From Sciurus carolinensis (Eukaryota > Chordata > Mammalia > Rodentia > Sciuridae): 64,000 nt of DNA. The stretch is taken from contig NC_062217.1 of the NCBI RefSeq assembly GCF_902686445.1, positions 174,533,598-174,597,597 of the forward strand, in the 5' to 3' direction. A program made the position numbers and the translations under genes. The notes beneath the pieces were generated by a model. That model had not been told where the DNA came from and made no database searches. It saw only the letters and a program-made list of their open reading frames with translations. Positions 24,791-36,260 of this stretch are shown piece after piece (position 1 is the first letter of the stretch; the number at the start of each line of letters is the position of its first letter).

Positions 24791-25214
24791 GCATTAGATG
24801 CACATTCCTATGCAATCAGTTAGACAATTTGTCCCTGAAATATTGGATGTGGGGAGATAGACGCAGGCCTGAGAGTCACCCAGGTTCTGCCTCCCTGTGC
24901 CTGCCCCACCTGAAGCCCTGCCCTGTGTTCCGGGGAGCTGCCTCATGTGGGTCTCTCTCTTGCATATGGCGTGCTCCAGCGACTGAGGTCACAGATGACT
25001 GAGGCTTCTGTGGACGAGGATCAGCACAGCGTGGACTCACAGGACATCTCTCCTGGCTGCCTTCTTTATGGCAGTGAGCTCGTTCTTGACACCTCTGTTT
25101 TCCATGACCATCGTGACCTTTACACTCATGGTCACTGCTGTGCCCAGATGCAGTCCCCTAGGGCACAGCTCCCTGTTCACAGAGCATGGCCCACAGGGCT
25201 TCTCGCACCGCCAT
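24791..25214. other. Spacer between two L1 fragments
   Basis: No clear repeat identity. The first 60 bases are AT-rich. The second half may be decayed 3'UTR of the L1 fragment that follows. Confidence 0.4.
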
Positions 25215-25705
25215 GGAGTGGCACGACCTTCATCACAATCCAGGTTTAGAACCATCATTTTGTCACCCCAAGAAGAAAGCTGCTCCTTTCCATCCCCGAC
25301 CCCAACCTGAGCCAGGGGCAAATGCCTTCTGCTTTCTAACAGATTTGCTTGTGAGGAACATTTTATGTCGAGAAACAAAAAACGTGGTTTTTTTGTGGCC
25401 GGCTTCTTTCATCTGCTCAAGGTTTTCAGTTCGTCCGCCCGCAGCCTGTCCCAGCCCTGCTCCCTTCCACTCCAGCAATACTCCCTGCTTGGCTGCCCAG
25501 GCTCTGCCTTGTCTGTCCGTCAGCTGATGGGCTCTAGGCTGTCTTCCTTAGGCCACTACGATAATGCTGCTCTGGACCCTGGTGTGTAAGTGGGGTGTGT
25601 GGGTACACGTCCCGACTCTGGCAGACGTGTGGATTCCAGGTGCAGTGGGGAGCCCACGTAGAACATTTCGAGAAACTCCACGTTCTTCAGTTTCATTGGT
25701 CACCC
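25215..25705 (-). mobile_element. Ancient LINE-1 3'UTR/ORF2-end fragment (antisense)
   Basis: A second antisense L1 piece. 'aaccatcattttgtcacccc' followed by 'aagaagaaagctgctcc' is the signature of old L1M 3'UTRs. It continues through 'ggcttctttcatctgctcaa', 'acgataatgctgctctgg' and 'catttcgagaaactcc'. The order matches the reverse complement of L1. It could be part of the same insertion as the fragment 430 bases upstream only if duplicated, because both cover the same part of L1. They are more likely two independent insertions. Confidence 0.75.
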
Positions 25706-25800
25706 TTGGCTTAAAGCCTTCCTCGGCTCCCTATTAACTATAAAGATCTTAGCTGGGCTTCAGGCTCTTTGCTGATTCTGAGTCCCTGGGGCTCAGTATC
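25706..25800 (-). repeat. Possible LINE-2 fragment
   Basis: 'ttggcttaaagccttcctcg' followed by 'gctccctattaact' resembles the antisense of the L2 3' region. The match is short and assigned by eye only. Confidence 0.35.
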
Positions 25801-26875
25801 TGCCACTCGCTCAGGGTTAGTGCTGTTGTGTGCTGTGGGGTCAGTCCTACCTCCTGGCAGACTGTAAGGAAGGCCCCAATGTTCCTGGGGCTGTGCAGTG
25901 CATCTGGCCTGCTAGTGCTGCTGTTTCCTGTGTCATTGATTTCCTAAGTGTGCTGTCCAGGCAGCCCTGCAGGGAGGAGAGGACACGCAGTTGGCACTTG
26001 AATGCTGGACCCTCATCCCACGTATTCCTTGTGCCTCTCCTCGCCACAAGGGTGCGAGTCCAGCAGGGACGGGGTTCACCTGCTTGGTTTATTGCTGCTT
26101 TCTGAAGCTACTCAGTGGCGTCCCTGACCAGTGACTGTTGGCATGTGGCACAGACATCGTGGCTCATCACCATGGTGCCTACCCTGGCAAAACTCGACTC
26201 TCGTGGGCAGTTTTACTCTGACCTCGTGTCCTTCTGCTGCCTAGGAATCTGAGACACCTCTTGTCACTCCCAGGAAGTGGCAGCTGGAGACCTCAAACTC
26301 AGATCCCTGTTCTCAACCTGGGGCATCCCCTGCTATGCTAGTGACCTCCCAAGAGCAAGGCCGTCACTTCCAGTCCTGCCACCAGGGAAGAAGGCCTCTG
26401 ACATGGGCAAACACAGGACGAGGTCTACAAAAACTGGGGGACAGGCAGGCTGCCCCGTGCTGGGCTTCCTGCCCCTCATTCCCGGCCCCCTCTTCTGGAT
26501 GCTTCTCCTTTCCTGCAGCAAGGTGAGTGAGTGCATGACAGAAGGCTCCTAGGCATTCCAGGGAGCAGAAGTGGGACACTAACATGAAATTCCGCAGATG
26601 CTTCCATACACCGCAGAGGAACTGCTGTGGGCTTCGTGTGAGGAGGCCCCCGAGCTGCCCCTCTAGTTCTCGCCCACGCAGGGTGCCAGGGCAGTCTCTG
26701 CGTTGCCCCTTGTACCACAGGTTCCCAGGCACCCTGCAAGAGAGTTGGAGTGAGAGGCACTGAGTTTCTCCTGGGTTGAATCGGAAACCTGCCAGAAGGT
26801 CTGCTTCTTCTCAAACAGCCTCTGCAGGTCCCTTTCTATCTGCTAAGCCCCAGCCTCTCTTTTATTGCCTTTACC
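25801..26875. other. Spacer, no gene recognised
   Basis: Short overlapping frames without domains. No recognisable repeat before the LTR that starts at 26876. Confidence 0.5.
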
Positions 26876-27312
26876 TGTTTGTAGATTTAGATATGAGGAG
26901 TCCTCCAAAATGTCACGTGTGAGACAAGTCAGGAAAGTTCAGAGATGAGGAGATTAGATTATGAGGGTTGAAACCTGATGAGTGGATTAATACACTGAGA
27001 TGGGTTAACTGGCTGGTAACTGTAAACATGTGGGGTGTGGCCGAAGGAGCAAGGTCACTGAAGGGGTATCTTTCCGGGTTATATTTTTGTCCCTGGTGAG
27101 CAGAGCGCTCTCTGTTTCCTGTTGACACTCCTGAGCTGCTTTCCTCTGACACACCTTCCACCATGATGTTCTGCCTCACCTTGGGTCCAGAGCAATGAAG
27201 TCGGCCAACCGTGAACTGAAACTCTGAAGCCATGAGCCAAAAATAAACTTCCTCCTCTACATTGTTCTTGCCAGGTCTTTTGGTTACAGCAATGCAAAAA
27301 CTGATTAAAACA
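26876..27312 (+). repeat. MaLR-type solo LTR (squirrel family)
   Basis: A full-length LTR of about 437 bases, starting TG (tgtttg) and ending CA (aaaaca). Internal landmarks are 'gatgggttaactggctgg', 'tggtgagcagagcgctc', 'catgatgttctgcctcacc', an AATAAA polyadenylation signal just after 'gagccaaa' (27241-27246), and 'ttgttcttgccaggtctttt' near the right end. The family closely matches one I recall as abundant in ground squirrels and marmots. A sister copy lies in the opposite orientation at 54737-55146. No internal MaLR region is present. Confidence 0.8.
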
Positions 27313-27914
27313 CATAGTTTAATTTTCTTTTACTGTTTTTTCTTCCTGATTGATGCTGTGTAGAGATTGCTCAAAATTAACAGTGTGTTGTTCACGGTGC
27401 ATGTGTTTGGTTCACGTGCCAGCGAAGCAAATTACCTTCACACGGGTGAGGCTGGAGACACACCCTGGTCTGAGCCTTCTCCCTCCCCTTGTCCCCTGGT
27501 GGCACCCCGTGCAGGGCTGGGCTCACACTGTAGGTGTCAAGTGAGTGACGAGCTGATTAATCACAGCAGTGCAAACATGGCGGCTGGCTGCTGGTGGGGG
27601 AGGCAGAGGGGCTTCAAGTCTCCTGATGGGCTATGGGGAGCATTTAAAACTTAGGTTAAGTGATGGTATAGACCCTAAAACATCAGGAATGCCTCTGCAG
27701 AAGGTATTTCAGAAATGCCCGGCATCTCTAGCTATCCCAGGGTGGGCTTTCACGGGGACCTGGGGTGGGGAGTAAGCTGTGGTCAGGGACACAGGGCCCG
27801 GAGGCAGCACTGATGCTTGGCAGTGGTCCATGAGGGGCCTTCCTGAATCTTCCTTCCCTTCCTGAGATGGTGGAGGCCTCAAGGCCATGACAGGAGGGAG
27901 GAACCCCTCTAGGT
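27313..27914. other. Spacer between two MaLR LTRs
   Basis: No gene or internal retroviral sequence between the two LTRs. They belong to different MaLR subfamilies and lie in opposite orientation, so this is not a provirus interior. Confidence 0.5.
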
Positions 27915-28230
27915 GGCTGTCTTAGTCCGTCCTGCTGTAACAGCTTCCTGGGACTGGGTGGCGTATGAACAACAGGACTGCCCTGCACACACCTGGAGGC
28001 CAGGAGTTCACACTCTGGCACAGCAGAGGTGGCGTCTGGGGAAGGCTTGGCTTCGGCTTTTAAGACGGTGCCTCACTGGTGCGTCTTCACGTGGCAGGAG
28101 CCACGGATGAAGAGTGTGCTCCTGTCGGGGTCCAGATCTCACCCGAGAACAGAGACCTCAGGACCTAGTCACCCTCCAAAGCTCACTGCTTGATAGCTGC
28201 GCTGGGTTCAATCCCAACAGGAAATGTGGA
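27915..28230 (-). repeat. MLT1-like MaLR LTR
   Basis: Antisense MaLR. 'cttagtccgtcctgctgtaa' at the left corresponds to the LTR 3' end, followed by 'gactgggtggcgtatgaac'. Near the right, 'gacctagtcaccctcc' corresponds to the 'gacctaatcacctccc' landmark. Diverged, solo, ends approximate. Confidence 0.65.
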
Positions 28231-29497
28231 GGCACAGAAACACTCCAACCACACACGTGGCAAAGGCTGGAGTCACCTCTAGCCCCAGCTCTGGGCTCTC
28301 AGGACACTGGGCCCAGGGAGGACACTGGGCAAGGGGCCTGCAGAGTCACCTTTGTGCTTTTCCCAAAGGGAAGGACTGTCCACCATGCAGATGCCAGAGC
28401 AGAATCCAGTGAAGAGGCTGTGTCACCTTCCTGGGCAGAACCTGTGTGAGCAAGTGACCTGGGGCCTGGCAGGCAGGTGCAGGAGCAGGGCCACATGCCT
28501 CTGCATGTCCCTGAGTGGTCACTTGTGTTGTCAGGCCCTCCCTGACCCAGGGAGCTGCTCACACGTTCCTACCTGGAGACCTGGAAGGAGCTCCTCGGAA
28601 GCCGGCCTGCCCTTCCTGGGTGCAATGTGTGAGTACTGCCCAGGCACAGTGCCAAGGCTCCTCAGAGACTTGAGGGAAAGTGAGCGAATCCATCAATACG
28701 TTCCTGTTCAGCATGTGCATGAGACACGATCAATGTGCTTTATGCTGGACCTGAGCGCTCTCCATGCAGAAAGGGCTTCTCTGGTCAATTGCAACGTCCT
28801 GCAACACCACAGGCACGTCCCCCACCCCTCCAGGCGCTCCACAGCACCTGGACATATTCTGCGTTCCTCACCTGGGAAGCTGTGCCTTGGTCTTGCTGAC
28901 ACTTGCCAAACTCGCCGCCATCTGGTCCTCGAGGTGGCATCTGCATGGGCCACTGGGAGGTGCCTGAGGACCAGACCTGTGAGGACTCTGCCGGCATCGA
29001 CCCCTCCAGACGTGCTGCTCCAGCTGGGTGCCACTCCCCTGCCTCCGCTGAGAGCTGGGTGGTGTCAGTGGGTCTGTGCTCCTCACAGGGCCCCGGCTCT
29101 GCTCCCAGCAAGACGAGGAAACCCCTGAGCCATCACTGCTGTTTCTCCCCTAGCCTGGGCCTGGAAGTCTCTGAGCTCTCAGTAAGTGAGCGACAAACGG
29201 GTGGAGAAGCCACAGCTAGTGCAGAGGGCGTCCCTGACAGCAGGCGGAGGGGCGTCCTCTGGAGGGTCTGGATGGAGACGGCTGCGGAGCACAGCATGAG
29301 CTGGCAGAACACCCTCGGGGGAGCGGGCACAGGAAGGGCTTCTTATTCCTCATAACAAGCCGTTGGATCTACTCAGGGTAAGGAGTTAGCTAAGTTTTTC
29401 AGTGACTTAACAATGACTTCTTTTCTAGTAATGTGAAGATTTCAGAAAACCATTCCATCCCTTCCAGAATCCACATCAAAACCTGGAGCTGGGGAAT
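28231..29497. other. GC-rich spacer containing a long chance frame
   Basis: A 258-codon open frame runs on plus at 28352-29128, overlapping minus-strand frames of about 108 codons and other plus frames. The translation is cysteine-, serine- and proline-rich with no domain I recognise. Its start codon has no special context and there is no splice or polyadenylation context. I regard it as non-coding. Confidence 0.5.
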
Positions 29498-29840
29498 ATT
29501 TCAGTCCATTTTGTATTGTTATCACAAAACGCCTGATGATGGGCACTTCATACTCTAAGATTTAAGGTGGCTCACAGGTTTGGAGGCAGGGAAACTCAAG
29601 AGCATTGTGTCAGCAACTGCTTGGCTTCCGGTGAGGGACACATGCTACGTCATTTCAAGGTCAAGATGTGGAATGGAGAAACAGGCACAGGTGGACAGAG
29701 AACTTACGAGTAGGGGATGACATCCATCCCTTCAGAGGGAAGGTCCCTCATGACCCACACACCTCTCGAAGACCCCTGCCCTGCATCAACCTTACCCTGG
29801 GAACCAGGCCCAGATTTTCCTGGGGACACACCACATCCAA
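29498..29840 (-). repeat. MLT1/MST-like MaLR LTR
   Basis: Antisense MaLR. It begins 'cagtccattttgtattgtta' then 'tcacaaaacgcctga', with 'gtggctcacaggtttggagg' inside. The right-hand part, 'ccctcatgacccacacacc', recalls the landmark near the LTR 5' end. Diverged solo LTR. Confidence 0.65.
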
Positions 29841-29984
29841 AGAAGGACTGGCCTCTGACAAGCTCTGGAGGACGGCCATCTGTCTCTCGCCGTCATCCCT
29901 CCAAAATGACGAGTCCCCCTGCATGGGAAATGCATATGGAAGGGGATCCTCTTGCTTCCCATTTTTATTCTGACCTTTAAAGTG

Positions 29985-30130
29985 GATAATTTTAAGAATA
30001 GTTTTTTTATTTAAAGAAAAACGAGAAGGTGGTGCTGAGTCCCGTGTGCCCCGTACCCGGCTTCGCCTACTGCGGACATCTTGTGTTCATCACAATCAGA
30101 GAAGAGTACCAGAAACTCACAGCTAGCCCG
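29985..30130 (-). mobile_element. Ancient LINE-1 3'UTR fragment (antisense)
   Basis: After a T/A-rich start, 'gtgccccgtacccggcttcg' followed by 'cctactgcggacatcttg' matches the antisense of old L1M 3'UTRs. A 'ccagaaactcac' segment continues the family order. Short and diverged. Confidence 0.5.
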
Positions 30131-30829
30131 TCTCCGTAGCTACCCAGGTCTCCTGGGCTTTGGCCTCATGTTCCTTTCCACGTGCAGATGCCACCGGCAG
30201 TCCCACTAGCCCTCCCGCCGCCCTAGGCTCCTCCTGACGGGACGGTGCAGCAACCTCCTGAGTCTCGACAGCAGCAAGAGTGACGGTGGGTTGTCTGAGT
30301 TTCTGCACGGCTCCAGCGATGGGCTTGGGTGAGGTGGCAGGGCCCGAGCTCCTCCCTCAGCACCTCCGCCCGTCCTGTCTATGTGAGGCCTGTGGATGCT
30401 GAAGGGCCCCAGGCCGAGGCTCCTCCATCAGCCTCCTCCTCCATCCAGCGCTCCTCCCTCCTTCCAGCTGGGCTCTTAGGAAGGAAGTTCCTGGAGGCAG
30501 CCTGGGGGGAGCCATGGAGGAGTGTTGGGAGGGTGCTGCTGGACGAGGCCCTTCTCCCGTGGGGACACCTGTATTCCTCCTACGTTCTGCAGCATTTAAC
30601 TCGGAATCCCACGCCAGTCTTGGTTTCCACGAGCTTCCGCAGATCTTCCACCTTCTTGCAACAGACCTGGGCAGCCACATTTTTATGACTTTAGGAGTTA
30701 AGGAGTATTTTTAATGTACTTCGGCCTGCTTGAAAAATTGTCAAAATTTTCTTGAACCGTCTAAGCCCTGTGTCACAGTGGTCTCCACCTGATTACCCAG
30801 ATCCAGCTCTGAGGGTGCAGCCCAACAAC
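30131..30829. other. Spacer, no gene recognised
   Basis: GC-rich with frames of about 110-119 codons on both strands covering the same bases. No domain. Confidence 0.5.
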
Positions 30830-30952
30830 ACCTCGTGGCAGCCCAGCGACACTGACTGCAGCCTTCCCGCTTGCAGGACTGTGGGAGAGCAAACCTTGTT
30901 TTGTTCTGAGCCACCAAGTTTGTGGTAATTAGTCACAGCAGTTACCGTGAAC
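30830..30952 (+). repeat. MLT1-like LTR 3' end
   Basis: The segment 'ttgttctgagccaccaagtt' followed by 'tgtggtaattagtcacagc' matches the sense 3' end of MLT1 LTRs. The 'gcaggactgtgggagagcaa' just upstream corresponds to the usual 'gaactgtgagaaataaa' position. Only the last ~120 bases are recognisable. Confidence 0.55.
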
Positions 30953-30956
30953 CCTG

Positions 30957-31062
30957 TCCACATCACTGAGCACCCTGCACCTGGCCCGCTCTTTCCACAC
31001 CACCAAGCACCTTGCACCTGACCCTCCCTGTCCACACCAGCGAGCACCCTGCACCTTCACTG
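30957..31062. repeat. 37-bp tandem repeat, 2.9 copies
   Basis: Units start at 30957, 30994 and 31031 and share 'tccaca', 'gagcaccctgcacct' and a C-rich end. The exact period is 37. It sits directly after the MLT1-like LTR end. Confidence 0.85.
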
Positions 31063-34000
31063 TGTACCATGAGCTAAGTCACCACAACCGAGTGGTTTGC
31101 TTATTCAGTTGTTCAAGGTTTGGACATGGAGAGACTGGGCGTCTTAACACCAGGAGTCTTCCAGCTCACCAGCAAGGACTCTTCCTAACTTCATAGCTCT
31201 CCTTTGGTTGTTTCACCTGGGCTTTGTGGTTTTCTGCAATAGATGCTGTGAGTGCTTCACCATGCTTGTTGCAGGGACTTTCAAAGAGTGACAGCCGCCC
31301 TGCCATCATGGCTCGGGCTCTTTGGGAGCCCGTGCCATCTTCAGGGCACTAGGTGACCCTGCAGGGCGATCCAGGCCTCTTTGTGGCAGCATCACATGAT
31401 AATGTCCATCTCAATGACAGCCTTGGGCTCTTTGAAAAGAGTGACTTTCTCATGCCCATTTCCCTGACACCAGGGACAAACGGCATCTTGCAGAGAGTTT
31501 TGATCCACCCTCCCCTCTGCAAATCTTAAGAGCCTTTGGAAACTTGCCCCCATCTCAGGCTGCAGGACCCCAAAGAGGCAGTATAGGACACCAACCACTA
31601 GAGCCACTGAGAAGCTCAGAGCAGCCGAGTCCTGACCACAGCTGCCTTTGTAGAAAGATGCCCTTCCTTCCTTTCAGTGCACCTTGAGGACCTCGGCAAA
31701 CGTCTCTCCTTGGTGGCTCTAACCCAGCGCTGTGTGGAGAGGGGCTCAGGAGAAATCCAGGTAGATATGGACTTCTTTTGGCAAAGGCACCACGACTCTG
31801 TGGAACTGGAGGCAGCGGTGTCTTGTGAACAAGGGATCCGGTTCCACGTTAGTCCTTCTCTAAACCAGACCTGTCTCCAGACGGGGCCTGCTGAAACGCA
31901 CACGAATCACTTGCAAGGAGAGGTGCCGCGGACAGGGAGCCAGGCTAGATCTGTGCAGGTGGAGAGGGCAGCCTCTCTCCCCCAGCCTGCTCCTCGGGAA
32001 AGGCTGGGCGGTGACTTTTCACACTGTATGAGAAGAGTCATCTTTACTGGCAATGTTTTCCCTCTGAAAATTCTTACTGGAAGTCAAGTATATCACAGGC
32101 AGAGTCTATGTGAAGTTATCCAAACTACTAGACCATTCCATTTTCTGAAGCAGCAGTGATTTTTTTTTCTATTCTTCTTGGAAAGTATTAACATTCTCAG
32201 AAATAAAGAGAAAATGTTCCTCTGTTTGTGGATCTATCCCTCTTTGTTGATTTTGTTTTGATTTATTTTTGGTAAAATATGGTAAGTTGTGGGTTTTTTT
32301 TTTTTTTTTAATCTAACCTGGCTGCAAAGTACTTAAAACTGAATTAATAATATCAGTAACAAATACCCAAAAGGTGGACGAAGCTGTTCAAGTTCTTGGA
32401 GCAAGCTCTCCTGTCCTCAGCACCTGCAGTCTGACTGCAAAGGCTCACCGCTGCAAGGTCTCCACCCTGGCTCCAGAGACACCCGCCAAGCAGGTCAACC
32501 TGCAAGGTGGAGCGTGGGCCCAGGCGAGACCCCTGGAAAAGCTGCTGGAGTGTGCAGTCCCCAGAGAGGGGCCACGGAGGGCACATCCTGTTGTCTCCCT
32601 CCTAGCTCAGAACGTGACGGAGCTAAGGCTCAAGTCAGTGCAGACGTCCCAGGAACGCGCCGCTGGGAGCGTCCCACGTCAGGGAAGCTCACAGTCTTGT
32701 TCTGTGCCAGCAGGGGGTGGCCTGCTCCCCGTGGGCTCAGCTCTCTGGTGTGCCTGCCACACGGCACACCGCAGAGCTTACACGTGTGTCACACACAGGA
32801 TCCGCATCAGCAGGACATTTAAAATGTGCTTTGACCCTGGCAGCCTGGGACGCTGAGACTTTGTCCAGCTGTGGTGGGACTGAGCCAAGCAGGAGCCCCA
32901 TACCTGGGTGCCAGACACTGCTGATGCTTGCCAAGGCCACAGGGCGGAGCAGGGACCCAGGCGCCAAAGTGGGGGCATAAAGGAGCCCAGGGAAGGCCCT
33001 TGAACCCTGGAGCACAGCTGCCTGAACCACAGCGGTTCTTTAGAGGTTTCTGAGTTAAGCATCCTACGGTTTCCAGCACAGCCAGGACTCCACCCTTCAG
33101 AACACAGGTAGAACATATTTAATGCATCCTAGGGTGGGTGGAGCTTGCTCTTCTCCACGTGCCACTTGGCCTCCACTGGGGTACACAGGCCACATCCACA
33201 AGGACCTCTCCCCCACAGCCTGTCATCACTGGGATGACCTCTTCGCCCCGTCCCCAGCTGGGGTTCCTTGGTTTGGCACTGGTTCCTGCAGTGGGTCCCA
33301 GCTTGTTGACATGTGCCAGGCGGGGGCCAGGTGTCGGCAGTGGGAGGAAGCACGTTCCTGCCCTGGTTTCCACACGCCCTCTGCCTCCATTCCCACAGCT
33401 GCACCTACGCTCATAAGCAGGGACCCTCCCAAAACTTCTGGGGGGCTGCTGAAACCTCTCTCAGACTTGGTTGAGTACTGTGGGAAGAGGCAGGATAGGG
33501 ATCTTCAGAGAGCACGTGCAGTCCCAAGGCCCAGGCTGGTGTCCGGCTCCTTCCTGGGTCCACCTGGGGCCCTCGCCTGCTGCTTCTCCAGGGAGAGCTG
33601 CAGTGTTGGCCTTTCAAGCTGCTGTTCTGCCTGCCTGTTCCTTAGACAGAAGCCATGCTGGGGTTTGTCTATGGGCCTCAACCCTCTCCCTCCAGTGTAG
33701 GTGGAAGCCTTTGCTTACTGGGAAACGCAGGTTGGGCCAGCACCAGCTGCCAGTGGAGGCCCATGCCACTGGGGGGTCCACCCCCTGAGGAGAAGCTTCC
33801 CTGCCTGTGTGTGCAGCTCCTGCTGCTACTGCACATTCTGAGAAGCCAGTTGGGGGGCCACACGGGGCCCCGAGTCCTCAGCCAGGGGCACTCCCTGGAG
33901 TCAGGGACTCCACCTCACCCTTTGGCCCCAGCCCTGGTGAGGCTGCACCTCCAAGCAGGGAAGGGATCAGCTGTAGAACACCAAGGGGCCATGGCTCGGG

Positions 34001-34139
34001 AGACGGGTGCGTCGGAAGGGATGGAGGTGGTGTCCCACACTGCCGGGGATGCCACCCTGACCAGGGTGACCCGTGAGCCCGGGACAGTTCTCCCCGTCCT
34101 GACCCAGATCAAAGGAGGCAGCCTCTTCAGGTGGCCCTG
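31063..34139. other. Spacer with a poly-T run, no gene recognised
   Basis: No gene. A run of 16 T at 32294-32309 could be the tail of an antisense retroposon, but the sequence to its right is not a recognisable SINE or LINE. 33-34 kb is GC-rich with overlapping frames of up to 192 codons on both strands. They have no recognised domain. Confidence 0.45.
32707..32720 (+). promoter_or_regulatory. CTCF-like site
   Basis: CCAGCAGGGGGTGG agrees with the CTCF core (CCASYAGRGGGCRS) except for one transition in the GGCGC part. It lies in GC-rich sequence. A single match of this length is expected now and then by chance. Confidence 0.35.
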
Positions 34140-34262
34140 GTGGGAGTGTGCGTGAGCGTGAGAGGGGAGTGCCTGTGCGTGTCCACATGTGAGGCAGCAC
34201 ACGTGAGTGTGGGTGTGCGAGCTCGTGTGCGGGTGTGCGGGGTGCGTGCGGTGCACCTCACA
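34140..34262 (+). repeat. Degenerate GT/GTGC-rich repeat
   Basis: A purine-pyrimidine alternating stretch rich in gtgtg and gtgcg, for example in 'gtgtgggtgtgcgagctcgt', forms an imperfect GT-type low-complexity region. The minus-strand frame through it gives a histidine-threonine run, which is an artefact of the repeat. Confidence 0.7.
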
Positions 34263-35964
34263 CTTCCTGTCCTGGTTCTCCAGCCCGCTCTTCTCTGGTG
34301 GGCAGAGGTGAGCACTAGGGACACACAGGAGCCTTGTGACGAGTTCTAGGAGGCAGGTCTGGGGAACTTCCTGGGCCTCTCTGTGACATGGACCTGAGGA
34401 AGGGCCGGGCCACCTCTGCCTCGGGGACAACTGTCCCAGGAGGAGCCCAACACAGCACTGAGGTGCTCTCAGGTGCTTCCAGATGGAAGGAGCCAGTGGT
34501 GCCCAGGCCTGGCGGCTGCCCTGTCCTGGGTGGGCTGCAGAGAGGGGCGAGTGGCCCAACCCTGGGCACTAAGGGCAGGGCTGGATGGCTGACCTGGGGA
34601 TTCTCCCAGGGCCATAGGCAGCAGGCAGCTGCTGGGTCAATCCCCAGGCCTGACAACTCACGGCTCCCGCATGGCAGCTGCCCCTGATGCACACTTGTGT
34701 GGACAGCTGGCAGCTCTGCGTGGCAGGACAGAGGCCTGCTTGCTTCCCAGAGGGGCTAGTGCTGGAGCCCTGGGTAGCTTCAGCACATGCCGATGGGGCC
34801 GTCCTTGCCCACGACATGGAGACCTGTTCCACTTCCCTGGAAACAGAAGTACAGACGAGTCTCTCCACTAATGCGGCCCAGCACTGAGTAATACTCGCCG
34901 TCCTCCCGCCCCCGCCAAGGCAGGCAGAAACTGTCTCAGGGCCCATGTGGCGTTGGCGGGATGGAGCCGACAGGGCTGGAGCTGGGCACCGGGTCCTGGC
35001 AGCGGCTCAGCCGACATCAGCTCCTCTTTGCTGCTCTACTGAGCATGCTGCAGGCACGAGGCTTATGCTGGGCACTGTGCGCCAAGGCAAGAAGATGTTC
35101 CCCTGCCTGAAAGTGTCCCCAGCGTGGCCCAGCCTTCCTGGGAGTGCCGTGATGGACACTCTCAGGGAACATGGAGCCATGGGCCTTTCCAGGGGCAGGG
35201 CCACCCACAGTGTCCACAAGTCCTTAGCCCCGGACGGTGTTCTGGGAGAGGAAAGCCAGGTCCTGACCGGAACTCCCACAACCCGTGACCCACTGGCTCT
35301 GCTGGGGTGGGAGCTATTCTAGGTCGGCCATAACCATTTCTGAAATACGAGACACAGAGATTCACTTCTGACTCTAACAAAAGATGGGAGAGATTGAACA
35401 ACGGAAGACAGTGAAGACAGTGTCCATGGCTCCAGCCCCCTGGCGAAGTGGGTTGGGGACAGTTCAAAGGAAGGACCATTCAGGAAGCCTGTGCCTGCTG
35501 TGCCACGGGGGGCCGGCGATGGCTGTGTTCAGGGTGTTGTGGGAGGGCTCCGACCCTCAGGCGAGGAGGAAGTCGGGGTCATTGCTGGGCCCCATCCACT
35601 TCTGAGAGCTGACAACCGAAGAAATGAGAGGCTCGCGGGACAAGGCCCCAGGAGAAGCCTGGCTAACCCTCAGCATCTGCAAAGCAGGTGCAGCTGTGGC
35701 TTCCCAAAAGCCTCAGGAGGAGGCAGAGGGTGCTGCCCTGCAGGGGCAGATCCAGTTCCCTGCTGGTCCAGGACACCTCCCGCGTGCGAGAGCCAGTCTC
35801 TGCTCTGAGACCAGTGTCTGCTCACAGCCCAGAGGGGAAGCCTGGGGACTAAAGCACAACCTCAGCAATGGAGGGGAGGCTGGGCACTCTGTCTGAGGAG
35901 CCTCAGTGGCACCCAAGGCCACCAAACACCTTGGCCAGTTTCTTTCTGGATGCCAGACTGGGAG
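34263..35964. other. GC-rich spacer, no gene recognised
   Basis: Overlapping frames of up to 125 codons on both strands, no domain. A degenerate MIR/L2-like segment may be present near 35037-35105 ('ctgagcatgctgcaggcac', then 'gctgggcactgtgc'), but it is too weak for an entry. Confidence 0.45.
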
Positions 35965-36260
35965 GCATGCTCAGCTGACAGTTGTTTTAATATAGACTTC
36001 TAGTATGTGAGATTCATTGTACTTTCTATAGTTAATCTGTAACTAAGATTTTCTAGCATAAAAATAATGCCTCTACTATCACTACGATTTAATTTTACTC
36101 ATGGCACATTCATAATTCCAGGCATCTTTATAGAGTTATTTTGATAAGTTTGCATTCATTTTTATAGCTCGGTGTGTGAAACTGCTTTGAGAATGTGAAG
36201 CCCCACAGAAGATCAAAGTGCTATTTTTTTGTAGGAACTCCCAATGTGCTCATTTGGTTT
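35965..36260. other. AT-rich island, possible conserved noncoding element
   Basis: About 300 bases of AT-rich, non-repetitive sequence between GC-rich spacers, including TAATTTTACTC and a cattcataattcc segment. No transposon is recognised. A conserved element is possible on composition only. Confidence 0.35.

Noticed and set aside
28195..28230. tRNA B-box-like 'gggttcaatcccaac'
   Set aside because: No A box or cloverleaf around it, and it falls at the edge of a MaLR LTR.
28352..29128. 258-codon plus-strand open frame as a gene
   Set aside because: No domain, no splice or polyadenylation context, and overlapping opposite-strand frames of similar quality. Expected by chance in GC-rich DNA.
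34140..34262. Histidine/threonine-rich minus-strand peptide
   Set aside because: Translation of a degenerate GT/GTGC repeat.
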